In this document: piece after piece, positions 13,725 through 14,798 of the stretch | Layout: each line of letters opens with the position of its first letter | How positions within the stretch are numbered: the first letter of the stretch is position 1 | From: Sediminibacterium ginsengisoli | Lineage (GTDB): Bacteria > Bacteroidota > Bacteroidia > Chitinophagales > Chitinophagaceae | DNA: 14,798 nt | Reading direction: 5' to 3' | Assembly: GCA_943324415.2 (NCBI GenBank) | Contig: CALPLN020000029.1 | Span: 1 to 14,798 of the forward strand | Notes under the pieces: model-generated | Databases searched by the model: none | The model's input: only the letters and a program-made list of their open reading frames with translations | Told to the model about the DNA's origin: nothing | Program-made: the position numbers and the translations under genes

Positions 13725-14798
13725 ATGAAAAATGAAATTGTTCAAAAATGGGCCCCTTTTCTACTCTTAATTACAGTAGCCATTGCTGCTTTATTTGTTC
13801 CTCAATTACCAAATTATATTGGAGATGCAAGCACCTATAGTCCTGCAGATATTGCATGGATCTTAGTCGCTACTGCATTGGTGTTTATTATGACACCGGG
13901 ACTCGCCTTCTTTTATGGTGGCATGGTACATCGTAAAAATATCATCTCTACCATGATAAAGAGCATCGTATCTGCAGGTTTGGTGACCATCATTTGGGTG
14001 ACAATAGGATACAGTTTGAGCTTCGGAGAATCGATCAATGGAATCATTGGCAATCCGATGACCCATTTATTCTTTAAAGGCGTGGCCAATGGTGCACCAG
14101 TTTTACAAGGTGGCGTCCCATTAACGATCCCTTTATTGTTGTTTGCCTTATTTCAATTGATGTTCGCCATCATCACTCCTGGTTTAGTAGTAGGTGCTGT
14201 TGCTGAACGAATCAAATTCACTTCTTATATCTTATTCATTGTTTTATTTATCCTTCTAGTATACGCACCATTGGCGCATTGGTCTTGGCATCCAAATGGT
14301 TTTCTATTGAAAATGGGTGCATTGGATTTTGCAGGCGGAACAGTCGTCCATATTAGTGCAGGCTGTGCAGCATTAGCCGGCGCAATTGTATTAAAATCAA
14401 GACGTGCTAAATTAGAACAACAAGAAATTCCACCAGCAAATATCCCTTATGTATTAATAGGCACTGGCTTACTTTGGTTTGGCTGGTTTGGATTCAATGC
14501 AGGTTCTGCGCTAGGTGCAAACAGCCTTGCTGTGAATGCATTCGCTACTACCAACACTGCAGCCGCTGCTGCAGGACTGGCATGGATGTTCTTTGATGTA
14601 ATGAAAGGTAAAAAACCATCAGTTTTAGGATTTTGTATTGGCGCAGTCGTTGGATTGGTTGCGATTACTCCAGCTGCTGGTTTTGTAGGCGTTCCTCAAA
14701 GTATTTTTATTGGTGTAGTCGGCGCAGTGATTTCTAATGTGCTAAGCCATGCATTTAAATTATCAAGAGTAGATGATACATTAGATGTATTTCCTTGT
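13725..14798 (+). CDS. amt: Ammonium transporter (Amt family), C-terminus beyond window
   Basis: The first 358 residues of an Amt/MEP/Rh channel are visible, open to the right edge. An N-terminal hydrophobic segment (about 10-26) is followed by the first core helix (ADIAWILVATALVFIMTPGLAFFYGGMV, shown in the family to line the pore) and further membrane helices. Conserved features include TPGLVVGAVAERIKF (151-165), Trp186 in APLAHWSWHP, and Asp201 to His209 in DFAGGTVVHISAG. These match the pore Asp160/His168 pair of E. coli AmtB with the same 8-residue spacing. The second twin histidine is expected just past the window end, after DDTLDVFPC. It would sit in the inner membrane and import ammonium for glutamine synthetase and the neighbouring GltBD. 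A downstream PII (glnK) gene is plausible but not visible. Confidence 0.95.
   Translation, partial: MKNEIVQKWAPFLLLITVAIAALFVPQLPNYIGDASTYSPADIAWILVATALVFIMTPGLAFFYGGMVHRKNIISTMIKSIVSAGLVTIIWVTIGYSLSFGESINGIIGNPMTHLFFKGVANGAPVLQGGVPLTIPLLLFALFQLMFAIITPGLVVGAVAERIKFTSYILFIVLFILLVYAPLAHWSWHPNGFLLKMGALDFAGGTVVHISAGCAALAGAIVLKSRRAKLEQQEIPPANIPYVLIGTGLLWFGWFGFNAGSALGANSLAVNAFATTNTAAAAAGLAWMFFDVMKGKKPSVLGFCIGAVVGLVAITPAAGFVGVPQSIFIGVVGAVISNVLSHAFKLSRVDDTLDVFPC

Overview
The window is AT-rich (roughly 38-40% GC by eye) and reads as chromosomal core sequence of a Bacteroidota bacterium. The Chitinophagaceae or a close relative is my best guess, from the protein flavour, the gene neighbourhoods, and several matches to the Bacteroidota -7 promoter element TAnnTTTG. 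I see no tRNA or rRNA gene, CRISPR array, insertion sequence, phage gene or integration scar. All recognisable genes look intact apart from the two cut by the window ends.

Layout: (1) Positions 1-2176 on the minus strand hold the N-terminal part of a CcoI/FixI-type copper P1B-ATPase (cut by the left edge) and, upstream of it, a membrane-anchored S41 C-terminal processing protease. A symmetrical CRP/FNR-like site lies between them. (2) Positions 2250-3671 on the plus strand hold a BadF/BadG-type (N-acetylglucosamine kinase-like) ATPase followed 6 bp later by an unrecognised acidic 188-aa protein. (3) Positions 3726-4037 on the minus strand encode a small TPR protein. (4) Positions 4088-7257 on the plus strand hold etfB-etfA, a bifunctional-nuclease (DUF151) protein with a C-terminal UVR motif, and ispE, whose start is set 1 bp after the preceding stop. 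(5) Positions 7436-13433 hold gltB and gltD, overlapping by 23 bp and closed by a strong hairpin terminator. (6) From 13725 an ammonium transporter gene (amt) runs off the right edge.

The right half is a nitrogen-assimilation block. Amt would import ammonium, glutamine synthetase (not in the window) would fix it, and GltBD would turn glutamine plus 2-oxoglutarate into two glutamates. The left half is housekeeping: respiratory-oxidase copper supply, envelope proteolysis, amino-sugar phosphorylation, flavoprotein electron transfer and isoprenoid precursor synthesis.

I found no convincing undescribed multi-gene system. The points most worth a second look are uncharacterised regulatory palindromes (upstream of ccoI, gltB, amt and the DUF151 gene) and the unknown protein coupled to the sugar-kinase-like gene. 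All promoter and operator calls are read by eye from sequence symmetry and consensus and are untested.
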